From the NCBI GenBank assembly GCA_017301995.1, contig JAFLEH010000012.1, forward strand, positions 120,052 to 184,051: a stretch of DNA of 64,000 nucleotides. The letters run 5' to 3'. The notes under the pieces were generated by a model. It saw only the letters and a list, made by a program, of their open reading frames with translations, searched no databases and was not told the origin of the DNA. Origin of the DNA: Verrucomicrobiota bacterium. GTDB lineage: Bacteria; Verrucomicrobiota; Verrucomicrobiia; Verrucomicrobiales; Akkermansiaceae. Numbering within the stretch: the first letter of the stretch is position 1; every line of letters starts with the position of its first letter. Shown piece after piece: positions 9,282 through 19,690 of the stretch. The translations under genes and the position numbers were made by a program.

Positions 9282-9694
9282 GATGGCTGGTACATGCGGC
9301 CGTATCGCCAGGTTTCCACGGCGCGTTCCTTGGCCTCGCCCATTTCAAACCACCGGGCCCTGACGGTGATTTTATACATGTCCTGGAGAATCTGCCCGTC
9401 CTCCGCTTCCATTTCGTCCAGAATTTCGACGATGGTGACCAACTCGACGCCGTCGTCCGTGGTGGTGGACCACTCGCCCTCTTCCAGCGTCGGCAGGGAA
9501 AGCGTCTCGTCGAGCGCGCTGTCGAGAACGCGGGTCATGCGCAGCTCGGCTTGGGTGAGCGCGGCGGATTTGCCCATCTGACTGAAAATCACCGCGAAGC
9601 TCACCCCCGCCGCCGCGAACACGGCCAACGCCAGGATCACCTCCAGCAGGAGGAATCCCCGGAAACGGCGGCGCTGGCGGACGGGAACGTTCAT
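9278..9694 (-). CDS. gspI: Type II secretion minor pseudopilin GspI
   Basis: 138 residues from the ATG at 9694, which overlaps the gspH stop by 4 bases. The prepilin signal is RRRFRGFLLLEVILALAVFA, with G/F cleavage and Glu at mature position 5. A short alpha/beta domain follows, ending at RRARWFE-like and WRYGRMYQPS. Small size, position between gspH and gspJ and the hydrophobic N-helix all fit GspI, which nucleates the pseudopilus tip with GspJ and GspK. A longer in-frame extension upstream is present but precedes the prepilin signal and is not needed. Confidence 0.83.
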   Translation of the reverse strand: MNVPVRQRRRFRGFLLLEVILALAVFAAAGVSFAVIFSQMGKSAALTQAELRMTRVLDSALDETLSLPTLEEGEWSTTTDDGVELVTIVEILDEMEAEDGQILQDMYKITVRARWFEMGEAKERAVETWRYGRMYQPS

Positions 9695-10260
9695 TTGATT
9701 TCCATGGAGGTATCGCAAACCGTGGCGGTCAGCGGATGATAGATCGTTTCGATGTAGTTTTGGCCGATATTGAGGCGCACTCCGAGCGGTTCGCACAGGC
9801 CATCGGGGTCGAAGCGCCAGACGTGGACGAAGCGGTCGCTCATCGGCAGCCATTCGTCGGTGTTCCAACGGCGGACGAAGGAGGTCATGGATCCGTTCAG
9901 ATTGATCCGGTCGCGGACCGGGCCGTTTTCGGAATTGGTTTGGACCACCTCGCCGCCGACGGTCTGGCCGAGGGCGGTTTGGGTTTCGTCCTGCCCGGCC
10001 TCGGCGAGCGGCAGCAGGCGCACACTGCCGGGGCGGAACTCGATGGCGTAGGGGGTTTGGCGGAGAATCGCGATGGTGCGGGCGCGCTTGGCGAGCAGTT
10101 CGACCTCGCCGGACGCGTTGCGCAATTCCCGTTCGTCGGAATTGTAAACCATCATCGTCACCGCGCCGCCGAGCAGCATCGCGGCGATGGCGAGCACCAT
10201 CACGATTTCAAGCAGGGTGAAACCGGAGGATGGCTTACATGTCCTGGCTGCTGATGTCAT
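9691..10260 (-). CDS. gspH: Type II secretion minor pseudopilin GspH
   Basis: 189 residues from the ATG at 10260, overlapping the gspG 3' end by 26 bases. The prepilin signal is SSGFTLLEIVMVLAIAAML with Glu at mature position 5. The following GspH-type region contains LLAKRARTIAILRQTPYAIE, the family's typical 'ARx-A...R' helix followed by beta strands. I chose this ATG because it leaves a short positively charged leader before the Gly-Phe site; upstream in-frame codons lie inside gspG. Confidence 0.85.
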   Translation of the reverse strand: MTSAARTCKPSSGFTLLEIVMVLAIAAMLLGGAVTMMVYNSDERELRNASGEVELLAKRARTIAILRQTPYAIEFRPGSVRLLPLAEAGQDETQTALGQTVGGEVVQTNSENGPVRDRINLNGSMTSFVRRWNTDEWLPMSDRFVHVWRFDPDGLCEPLGVRLNIGQNYIETIYHPLTATVCDTSMEIK

Positions 10261-10675
10261 CGGCGCTGCCTTCCTGACCGTCTTTGCCCTTGCTGATGAT
10301 TTCGAATTCCGTGGCGTTCTTCTTGCCGGGGAAGCGATAGAGGTATTCCGATCCCCAGGGGTCAAGGGGGACTTTGTCGGAGATGCGGGTCCACATGCGG
10401 GGCACCGGGTTGGAGCTGGGCTTGTCCACCAGGGCGCGGAGGCCCTGCTGGGTGGTGGGATAGGTGCCGGCGTTCAATTTGTACATGCTGAGCGCGTTGG
10501 TCAGCGTGGCGCAATCGTTTCTCACCTGTTGGAGTTTGGCGCCATCGCCGATGCCGCGCATGGCGAAGATGGCACCGCCCATGATCATGGCGATGATGCC
10601 GAGCACGATGACCATTTCGAGCAGGGTGAAGCCGGCCTGGCGGCGGCGTTTGCGGGGTTGGCGGGATAGTTTCAT
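10235..10675 (-). CDS. gspG: Type II secretion major pseudopilin GspG
   Basis: 146 residues. The leader MKLSRQPRKRRRQAG is followed by FTLLEMVIVLGIIAMIMGG, a textbook prepilin signal. The C-terminal GspG domain is complete: LSMYKLNAGTYPTTQQGLRA, then VPLDPWGSEY and the calcium-loop-like end KDGQEGSADDISS. GspG polymerises into the pseudopilus that pushes substrates through GspD. It is the first gene of the operon, with a candidate promoter 77 bases upstream. A strikingly similar C-terminal domain occurs in the divergent neighbour at 10897-11496. Confidence 0.95.
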   Translation of the reverse strand: MKLSRQPRKRRRQAGFTLLEMVIVLGIIAMIMGGAIFAMRGIGDGAKLQQVRNDCATLTNALSMYKLNAGTYPTTQQGLRALVDKPSSNPVPRMWTRISDKVPLDPWGSEYLYRFPGKKNATEFEIISKGKDGQEGSADDISSQDM

Positions 10676-10751
10676 GGCAATGGTGGTTGGAGTGGGCGGC
10701 GTGAGCCTTTCACGGATGGAAACGCCGCGCCACCGAAAAGTTGTCGGCGGA

Positions 10752-10778
10752 AACTTATCGTAAGGGGGGATTCGTCAA
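10752..10778 (-). promoter_or_regulatory. Candidate sigma70-type promoter for the gspG operon
   Basis: On the minus strand, TTGACG (10778-10773) is followed after 15 bases by TAAGTT (10757-10752), 77 bases before the gspG ATG. The spacer is two bases short of optimal, so this is a candidate only. The surrounding 10676-10896 region is AT-richer than its neighbours and must also drive the divergent fusion gene. Confidence 0.3.
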
Positions 10779-10896
10779 GATCGCAAGAAAATGTGTTCTT
10801 GTGAGCATTTTCAATTCTGACAACTGAGCCATCTCCGTGCGGATTTAGTCTGATTTTTTCTTGTCTGGGCGGATCGGTGGACCCAGGGTCGCGCAC

Positions 10897-11496
10897 ATGA
10901 GTTCGAATGACGACGTTTCGGGAGTCAGCCCCGCGCCTGTGGTGTCCGGTTTGGCGGTGGCGAGTCTCGTATGTGGGATTCTCGGTTTTCTGACGATTGG
11001 GACGACCGGCCTTCTTGGAGTGATTTTCGGGCACGTCAGCCTGGCCAGGATCAAACGGGCCCCAAATGTCATGGGCGGGAGAGGCCTGGCGATCGCCGGT
11101 TTGGTGGTGGGCTATGTTTCGATGATTGTTGCGATATTCATGATCCTTGCCGCAGGCGCGATCGCCGCGATGCGCGGCGTCGGAGATCAGGCCAAACTCC
11201 AACAGGCTAAAAGCGACTGCGCCACACTCGCTACCTCACTCAGCATGTACAAGCTGAACGCTGGCACCTATCCCACCACCCAGCAGGGACTCAGGGCGCT
11301 GGTGGACAAACCCAGTTCCAACCCCGTTCCCCGTAGGTGGACCCGCCTCTCCGCCAAGGTTCCGCTCGATCCATGGGGGAACGAGTACCGATACCGATAT
11401 CCGGGAGGCGACGTCCCGGAAGAACCGGAAATTTTCAGTGTGGGTCCGGATGGTGTGGAAGGGACATCGGACGATGTTGGAAGGCAGGGGCGCTGA
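10897..11496 (+). CDS. DUF4190 membrane domain fused to a GspG C-terminal domain
   Basis: 199 residues from the ATG at 10897. Residues about 15-85 form two membrane helices of the DUF4190 type (SGLAVASLVCGILGFL, the loop GVIFGHVSLARIKRA, then GRGLAIAGLVVGYVSMIVAI). From about residue 92 on (AAMRG) the protein matches the GspG domain of the divergent neighbour, including an identical run of 32 residues starting LSMYKLNAG and ending NPVPR. The normal prepilin Gly-Phe cleavage site and Glu5 are gone, so PilD-type processing is not expected and the pseudopilin-like domain should stay tethered in the membrane. Role unknown. It may modulate, or compete with, pseudopilus assembly. Confidence 0.88.
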   Translation: MSSNDDVSGVSPAPVVSGLAVASLVCGILGFLTIGTTGLLGVIFGHVSLARIKRAPNVMGGRGLAIAGLVVGYVSMIVAIFMILAAGAIAAMRGVGDQAKLQQAKSDCATLATSLSMYKLNAGTYPTTQQGLRALVDKPSSNPVPRRWTRLSAKVPLDPWGNEYRYRYPGGDVPEEPEIFSVGPDGVEGTSDDVGRQGR

Positions 11497-11585
11497 GGAC
11501 CTTATCGCTCAATGGCACGGAGACGGTGAGGAGACCCCCTCGCCACTGGCCACGATCACGGCCAGAACCTCGCGCTGAAAATGGG

Positions 11586-11816
11586 TTAAAGGCATTTGTG
11601 CAGTTCTTGTGCGGCTTTCCAAGCGCTGTGGTTGCCGTATTCCCTCAAGTGGAGGATCACCAACCCGACATCATCCAGATAGCGGACCTTGGCATCCGGG
11701 TGCCAAAACCAGAAGCATTGGGAGCCGTATTTGCGGACCAACTCCTCCGCCCGCTCGATCAATTCGGGCGGTGCGGGCATACGGGGCGGTTCCTCGACGG
11801 TCTCCGGTGCGCTCAT
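11586..11816 (-). CDS. Small hypothetical protein
   Basis: 76 residues, no recognised family. It has an acidic Pro-rich start (MSAPETVEEPPRMPAPP), an amphipathic helix (ELIERAEELVRKYG), an aromatic patch (CFWFWHPDAKVRYLDD) and a second helix (VGLVILHLREYGNHSAWKAA). Composition and codon use look like a genuine soluble protein. It is divergent from the dehydrogenase gene at 11957 and converges with the DUF4190-GspG gene. Confidence 0.7.
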   Translation of the reverse strand: MSAPETVEEPPRMPAPPELIERAEELVRKYGSQCFWFWHPDAKVRYLDDVGLVILHLREYGNHSAWKAAQELHKCL

Positions 11817-11956
11817 GGCAGCTGCAGGATGCCATCCTTTCCGCCGGTCCTCAAGTGCGGGTTTTTGGACGCCGGCGACGGATGCCGGTCGGCCAAGCCC
11901 TCCGAAAAGGCTTGCACGGGCGGGTGGTTTGGTCCACCACTCGCCGCCACGAAATT

Positions 11957-13189
11957 ATGAATAAAGTCCTATTGATCGGAGCGGGCGGAGTTGGCAGCGT
12001 GGTGGCCCACAAGTGCGCCATGGTGCCGGAGGTTTTCGGCGAAATCACCCTGGCTTCGCGCACCAAGGCCAAGTGCGACGCCATCGCCGCCGAAGTGAAA
12101 TCCCGGACCGGACGGGAAATCGCCACCGCCCAGGTGGATGCCGACGACTCGGCGCAAACCGCCGCGCTGATCCGCAAGACGGGTGCCAGGCTGGTCATCA
12201 ACGTGGCGCTGCCCTATCAGGATCTGGCGATCATGGACGCCTGCCTGGAGGCCGGATGCGATTACATGGACACGGCGAACTACGAACCGAAGGACGTGGC
12301 GAAGTTCGAGTATTCGTGGCAGTGGGCCTATCAGGACCGCTTCGCCAAAGCCGGCCTGGCGGCCCTTCTGGGCTCCGGTTTCGATCCCGGCGTGACCAAC
12401 GTGTTCACCGCCTGGGCGATGAAGCACCACTTCGACGAGATCCACACGCTCGACATCATCGACGTGAACGGAGGCAACCACGGCAAGGCCTTTGCCACCA
12501 ATTTCAACCCGGAAATCAACATCCGCGAGGTCACCGCGCCGTGCCGGCACTACGAAAACGGCGGATTCGTGGAAACCGGCGCGATGTCGCTCCACCAGCC
12601 GTTCACCTGCCCGGATGGCGTCGGAACCTACGAGATCTACCGGATGTACCACGAGGAACTCGAGTCGCTGGTGAAACATTTCCCCTCGATCCGCCGCGCG
12701 CAGTTCTGGATGTCGTTCTCGCCCAACTATCTGAAACACCTCGAAGTGCTGCAAAACGTGGGCATGACCCGCATCGACCCGGTCCGTTTCCAGGGCGTGG
12801 ACATCATCCCGCTGCAGTTCCTCAAGGCGGTCCTTCCCGACCCCGGCGACCTCGGAAAAACCACCAAGGGAAAAACCTGCATCGGAAACGTCTTCACCGG
12901 CACCAAGGACGGCCAACCGAAGGCCGGGTATATTTACAATGTGTGCGATCACGAGGCCTGCTTCGCCGAGGTCGGCTCCCAAGCGATCTCCTACACCACC
13001 GGCGTCCCGGCCATGATCGGTGCCAAACAAATGCTCTCCGGCGACTGGCGCAAGGCGGGGGTCTGGAATATGGAACAGCTTGATCCTGATGGCTTTATGG
13101 CGGACCTGAATGTTCACGGGCTGCCGTGGAAATGGAGCGATCTGACCCCGGAACAGGCCGCCGGATTCCAGGTTGCGCAAGCGCCCTAA
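11957..13189 (+). CDS. Carboxynorspermidine / saccharopine dehydrogenase family enzyme
   Basis: 410 residues from the ATG at 11957 (MNKVLLIGAGGVGSVVAHKC, a Rossmann NAD(P)-binding loop with GAGGVG). The central and C-terminal parts match the saccharopine-dehydrogenase-like family used for polyamine synthesis (CANSDH): GSGFDPGVTNVFTAWA, DVNGGNHGKAFATNFNPEIN, and the end GLPWKW. CANSDH condenses aspartate semialdehyde with a diamine to give carboxy(nor)spermidine, which a decarboxylase (NspC) then converts. No nspC is in the window. The gene stands alone, and an extended upstream reading frame to 11609 overlaps the divergent small gene and is rejected. Confidence 0.88.
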   Translation: MNKVLLIGAGGVGSVVAHKCAMVPEVFGEITLASRTKAKCDAIAAEVKSRTGREIATAQVDADDSAQTAALIRKTGARLVINVALPYQDLAIMDACLEAGCDYMDTANYEPKDVAKFEYSWQWAYQDRFAKAGLAALLGSGFDPGVTNVFTAWAMKHHFDEIHTLDIIDVNGGNHGKAFATNFNPEINIREVTAPCRHYENGGFVETGAMSLHQPFTCPDGVGTYEIYRMYHEELESLVKHFPSIRRAQFWMSFSPNYLKHLEVLQNVGMTRIDPVRFQGVDIIPLQFLKAVLPDPGDLGKTTKGKTCIGNVFTGTKDGQPKAGYIYNVCDHEACFAEVGSQAISYTTGVPAMIGAKQMLSGDWRKAGVWNMEQLDPDGFMADLNVHGLPWKWSDLTPEQAAGFQVAQAP

Positions 13190-13264
13190 CCCCGCCCGGT
13201 AAAATTTCGGTAAATTTTCGAAAATCCCTTGCCAGTCCCCCCCCGCACCCCCATATTCCCCGCC

Positions 13265-14830
13265 GTGAACCGTCGCAAAAACCTTTTCGCTGTCGTCTCA
13301 GCTCTAGTGGCTAGCACCACCCTCGGGCATGCGGACCTTTACATGGGCTTCACCACCAACCGGATCTATCGGCAGGCACCGGATGCCGTGAACTACCGTG
13401 AGGGGTCTTTCCGGATCCGCCTGTTTGACGGGAACTGGACCTATGACGCCGGTTGCCCGCTCAACGGTTCCGCGGCCTATTATCCTCCGTCCAACCCGCT
13501 GCCGCCGTGCCCCCTCGGCGCGACCGGCTACCTGGTGGGCGGTGACGCGGACAACGATGGCAACCGGGACGACTTCACCTATTGGTCGGTGATCGATGTG
13601 GTGCCCGCCTTCTACATCGCCCCGAATCGTGCCGACCTCTGCTCCCTGTATAGCGCCCCGCCGTCCGAATTGCCGCGTCCGATCGGCGCTTTCACGGACC
13701 TGACCGATACGATGTACTACAACATCCAAACCGAAGCGGTGACCGAGTATCGGCTTACCGACTATGTTTACGAGCGGCCCTACACCACCCGCGGGGAGAT
13801 GGATGCGCAGGTGGTCACGGGAACCTATCGCTTTTCCTATCCGCGACTGGGTGATCCCGAAACCAAGGTCGTCATCCCGGTGGAGTACTATCCGATTCCC
13901 GAGGGCCGGCTCAAGCGCAACAACGTGTGGCAGGGCCACTATTTCAAGAAACTGAATGGCCAGGGATTGGTGTGGCAGGGGGGGTTCGTCCGAATGGATC
14001 CCCGGTTGCCAAACACCTTCGAATGGGAGGGCAACAGCTACGACAATATCTTCCCGGGAACGGACCAGTTGTTCCTCTCCATGTCCCGCTTGGTCGCCGC
14101 ACCCGCCGGTGATCCGACACGCCCCATTGATGCGACCGCCCAGACCTACTATCCGGGTTTTGTCGCCCCGGGTACCTCCCGTGTGCTGCTCCAGAACCCG
14201 CTGGTTAACTCAGCGGTGATTCCTCCGGGCATGATCCCGATCGTCGGGCCTGTGGGAACCCCCCCGGCCGGTGAAGGGATGTTGCGCCTGGCACTGGTGC
14301 GGAATATGCCTTCCGGGGGTATCTCGTATGACACTTCGGGACGTACCTACGAGCTGCCGATCACATTCGTGAACACCTACGAGGGGTGGGCAGCGGTCCG
14401 TTTTCCGCCCGGGACTTCGGCCGCGCTCCGTGCTCCGACTGCCGATCCCGACAAGGACGGTTTCATCAACTCCCGCGAATGGACGGCCAATACCAATCCG
14501 ATGAATGCCGCCGCTCCCTGGCCGCCCGCACCCGCGCTCGCCTTCGTCCAAGGCCGCTCGCTGCGTTCGACGGATTCGGCCGCTTCCGGCTACTGGGAAA
14601 CCAAACACCAGAAAACGGTGAATGCATGGCCGCCGATCCAGTACCAATACGAATTCAGCACCGACCTGCAAAATTGGTCGGTGGTCGGACCCGACAATCC
14701 GGACTGGGCTGTGATCGAGACCGAGGAGGAGATCCAGATTCGCAGCCGTCACGAAACCCTGACAGGCAAAGGATTCCTGCGGGTAAAAGAAACCACACTG
14801 CCCGAGCCCGCGCCCGAAGTTGTGGAATAG
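13265..14830 (+). CDS. Secreted protein of unknown function with EF-hand-like acidic loop
   Basis: 521 residues from a GTG at 13265. The signal peptide is MNRRKNLFAVVSALVAS followed by TTLGHA. The mature part begins DLYMGFTTNRIYRQAP and has a repetitive beta-like character without a family I can name. Near residue 395 lies DPDKDGFINSREWTANTNP, a calcium-loop module of the type found near the C-termini of many secreted Verrucomicrobia proteins. It is followed by a domain with YEFSTDLQNWSVVG, a pattern shared with the CAP protein (AEWSDNLKDW) and the giant protein (VRASPDLTGW) later in the window. Probably exported, perhaps to the outer surface. Confidence 0.8.
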   Translation: MNRRKNLFAVVSALVASTTLGHADLYMGFTTNRIYRQAPDAVNYREGSFRIRLFDGNWTYDAGCPLNGSAAYYPPSNPLPPCPLGATGYLVGGDADNDGNRDDFTYWSVIDVVPAFYIAPNRADLCSLYSAPPSELPRPIGAFTDLTDTMYYNIQTEAVTEYRLTDYVYERPYTTRGEMDAQVVTGTYRFSYPRLGDPETKVVIPVEYYPIPEGRLKRNNVWQGHYFKKLNGQGLVWQGGFVRMDPRLPNTFEWEGNSYDNIFPGTDQLFLSMSRLVAAPAGDPTRPIDATAQTYYPGFVAPGTSRVLLQNPLVNSAVIPPGMIPIVGPVGTPPAGEGMLRLALVRNMPSGGISYDTSGRTYELPITFVNTYEGWAAVRFPPGTSAALRAPTADPDKDGFINSREWTANTNPMNAAAPWPPAPALAFVQGRSLRSTDSAASGYWETKHQKTVNAWPPIQYQYEFSTDLQNWSVVGPDNPDWAVIETEEEIQIRSRHETLTGKGFLRVKETTLPEPAPEVVE

Positions 14831-14926
14831 TCCGGATTCCGGCGGTCTGCGGTCCTGTGACCGGGCGGCCGCCGAATGCCGGTTGGAAAAATTTTCCCGG
14901 ACCCAAGGACTCCCTGATGCCAGTTC

Positions 14927-16006
14927 ATGCCGCCGACTTTGATTGAGACAACCGAGGATCTCGTCGGGTATTTGTCGGCGGAACGGTTCGGAGTGCCGAC
15001 TCCGGTTTGCGCGGTTGATACCGAGGCCGATAGCCTGCACCGATATCGTGAGTCGCTTTGTCTGGTGCAGTTCGCGGCGGGTGACGATTGCCTGCTGATG
15101 GATCCGCTGAAGATCGGGGATCTTTCCGCGCTGGGCGGTTTCCTCGCAAGGGCCGTCGTTTGGATGCATGGCGCGGACTACGACATGACGATGCTGAAAC
15201 GCCAGTTCGGCAGCCTTCCCACGGCGGTTTTCGACACCCAGATCGGAGCTCGTTTGTTAGGAGTCCGCCGTTTCGGCCTCGCCGACCTGGTCAAGCTATT
15301 CTTCGAAGTGGAACTCTCCAAATCCTCGCAAAAGGCGGATTGGGGCAAACGTCCGCTCACCCCGAAAATGGTGGAATACGCCCTGAACGATGTGCGTTAC
15401 CTCCTTCCGATGTCGGATTTGATTGTCACCCGTTTGCGCGAAAAGGGGCGATACGGGTGGTTTGTGGAAAGCTGTGAGGCATCTCGCCTGAAGGTGCTCG
15501 AACGGGGGGACGAAGCGCGGGAGGATGTCTGGAGGATCCAAGGATCCGGGAAGTTCGACGGCAAGACCCTCGCCAGCTTGCGCGCGCTGTGGCATTGGCG
15601 TGACGCGGAAGCGGAGAAATGGGATCGCCCCACGTTCATGGTGGCGACCAACCGCCAGCTTGTGGATTGGAGCGTGGATCTCGCCCAAGGGAGGAAAATC
15701 GAGCTGCCCAGGCACTTCCGGCCGGATCGCGTGAAGCGTTTCCGCCAGATGGAGGAGGAGTTGGAGAATCTTCCCGAATCGGAATGGCCGGAAAGAGTCC
15801 GCTCCGCGCGGCGGAAAAGGGACCGGAATTTTGAGCAGTTGGTGGATGACTGGATCAAACGCAGGGACAAGGCGGCCTCGGAGCTGGATATCGAAGGCTC
15901 CCTGATTGTTTCACGGGCGGTGATCGAGTTGATCGCCGCGGGTGAATGCGCGCCTGCGAAGGTCTTGCTGGGCTGGCAGAGGGACGTTTTGGGCTTGCAC
16001 GCCTGA
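14927..16006 (+). CDS. rnd: Ribonuclease D
   Basis: 359 residues. 3'-5' exoribonuclease of the DEDDy class involved in RNA trimming. Exo I is AVDTEADSLHRY (D31, E33), Exo II is WMHGADYDMTMLKR (near residue 85), and Exo III is EYALNDVRYLLPM (Y and D near 150-155). A HRDC-type helical domain follows in the second half (TLASLRALWHWRDAEAEKWD), close to the usual RNase D length of about 370. It starts about 95 bases behind the secreted-protein gene and is followed after 45 bases by the zinc-ribbon gene. Confidence 0.92.
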   Translation: MPPTLIETTEDLVGYLSAERFGVPTPVCAVDTEADSLHRYRESLCLVQFAAGDDCLLMDPLKIGDLSALGGFLARAVVWMHGADYDMTMLKRQFGSLPTAVFDTQIGARLLGVRRFGLADLVKLFFEVELSKSSQKADWGKRPLTPKMVEYALNDVRYLLPMSDLIVTRLREKGRYGWFVESCEASRLKVLERGDEAREDVWRIQGSGKFDGKTLASLRALWHWRDAEAEKWDRPTFMVATNRQLVDWSVDLAQGRKIELPRHFRPDRVKRFRQMEEELENLPESEWPERVRSARRKRDRNFEQLVDDWIKRRDKAASELDIEGSLIVSRAVIELIAAGECAPAKVLLGWQRDVLGLHA

Positions 16007-16051
16007 TTTTCGCAGGCATTGTTGACGCCGAGAGGAAAAGCGAAGGGTGGC

Positions 16052-16552
16052 ATGCTGCGTGTGAGTCCAATGCCTGTGGCACCGGTGCCGGAAGCCGGGA
16101 ACGGGATACCCGAAATGAACCGGGCGTGCCCGCGTTGCCGCTGTCGTATCCCCACGCCGCCCGGAGAGGTGTCCGGATTGAGGTATTGCCCGCTGTGCGG
16201 CACGGGCCTTTCCTTGCCATTGTTTCCCAGCCGACAGACGGTGATCACTCCGATCGCCTCTCCCGCTCCCCAGCCTCCCGCCACCAATCGTTTTCCGGTG
16301 GGAGCGCTTGTGAGTCCGGCCACTGTCCCCCAATCCCCGGTTCGTTCCGCTCCCGCCACCGCAAAGAGCGCTCCGGAGTACCCGCACCGGACGAAAAATC
16401 GGAAACGCCTGATGGCTGATCTAACCGTTGATTCCAAGCACCTTGAGCGGCGCGAAACGAGCCGGACGCTCTTGGTTTTGGGCGTGTTCGTAATCGCCGC
16501 GGGACTCTGCGCGGTGGTGTTTCACCTGATGGCAAGCTGGGGCTCCCAGTAG
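16052..16552 (+). CDS. Zinc-ribbon protein with C-terminal membrane helix
   Basis: 166 residues from the ATG at 16052; a later ATG at 16115 (MNRACPRC) is equally possible. A zinc ribbon is visible as CPRCRC, about 17 residues, then CPLCG. A Pro/Ser/Ala-rich linker follows, then one membrane helix (TLLVLGVFVIAAGLCAVVF) near the C-terminus. The ribbon would face the cytoplasm. Role unknown. It sits between rnd and gyrB and is probably tail-anchored. Confidence 0.7.
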   Translation: MLRVSPMPVAPVPEAGNGIPEMNRACPRCRCRIPTPPGEVSGLRYCPLCGTGLSLPLFPSRQTVITPIASPAPQPPATNRFPVGALVSPATVPQSPVRSAPATAKSAPEYPHRTKNRKRLMADLTVDSKHLERRETSRTLLVLGVFVIAAGLCAVVFHLMASWGSQ

Positions 16553-16599
16553 CTGTTCGGAGGGGGAGGGCCGCCCGGTTCGGCATCCGGGGATCATAG

Positions 16600-19218
<2,619 letters not shown>

Positions 19219-19226
19219 TGGCTAAC

Positions 19227-19258
19227 TGGTTGATTGGTTGACTGGTTAACTGGCAAAG
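19227..19258 (+). repeat. Phased 8-bp repeat tract upstream of the four-helix-bundle gene
   Basis: Four octamers in register starting at 19227, 19235, 19243 and 19251 (TGGTTGAT, TGGTTGAC, TGGTTAAC, TGGCAAAG). The tract fills most of the gap between the gyrB stop and the next ATG at 19262. GTTAACTGG here is the reverse complement of CCAGTTAAC in the tract at 19647-19678, so the enclosed gene has inverted ends. Confidence 0.75.
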
Positions 19259-19261
19259 AAT

Positions 19262-19660
19262 ATGAAGAATAGCATCAATGATTTGGAGATATACCGGGAG
19301 GCAATGCGTCTCGGTGAAGTGGTATGGGATCACGTCGCCGGATGGGACTACTTTGCCAGGGACACGATTGGAAAGCAGTTTGTGCGTTCCGCGGATTCGA
19401 TAGCGGCCAATCTTTCGGAAGGATACGGGCGCCACTTTTTCAAAGAAAGCATCCACTTCTATCACTATTCGCGGGGGTCCGCCGAGGAGACCCAGACATG
19501 GATCGAAAAAGCGGCAAATCGGGGACTGATTGACAAATCCACTGCCAGAACGCTATACCGCGATCTTAACACCTATAAGAAGAGACTGAACGCCTACATC
19601 CGCACCATCGGCAAATCCGCCCCCATCGCGTCCCCTCCTGACAACAAGTCCACCAGTTAA
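19262..19660 (+). CDS. Four-helix-bundle protein (23S rRNA IVP/Avd family)
   Basis: 132 residues with the family's hallmark core: DLEIYREAMRLGEVVWDHV, FVRSADSIAANLSEGYGR, then a Tyr/Ser-rich helix (FYHYSRGSAEETQTWIEKA). These small helical proteins are encoded inside intervening sequences of 23S rRNA genes, beside diversity-generating retroelements (Avd), or alone between housekeeping genes. They bind nucleic acid, but the stand-alone role is not established. This copy lies between gyrB and gyrA and is bracketed by inverted octamer-repeat tracts, which suggests it was inserted as a unit. Confidence 0.9.
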   Translation: MKNSINDLEIYREAMRLGEVVWDHVAGWDYFARDTIGKQFVRSADSIAANLSEGYGRHFFKESIHFYHYSRGSAEETQTWIEKAANRGLIDKSTARTLYRDLNTYKKRLNAYIRTIGKSAPIASPPDNKSTS

Positions 19661-19678
19661 CTAGTTAACTAGTCTACC
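19647..19678 (+). repeat. Phased 8-bp repeat tract downstream of the four-helix-bundle gene
   Basis: Four octamers in register (AGTCCACC, AGTTAACT, AGTTAACT, AGTCTACC) starting at 19647. The first overlaps the 3' end of the four-helix-bundle gene, and the tract stops 12 bases before the gyrA ATG. It is partly inverted relative to the upstream tract at 19227-19258. Confidence 0.75.
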
Positions 19679-19690
19679 CATTTCCCCATC

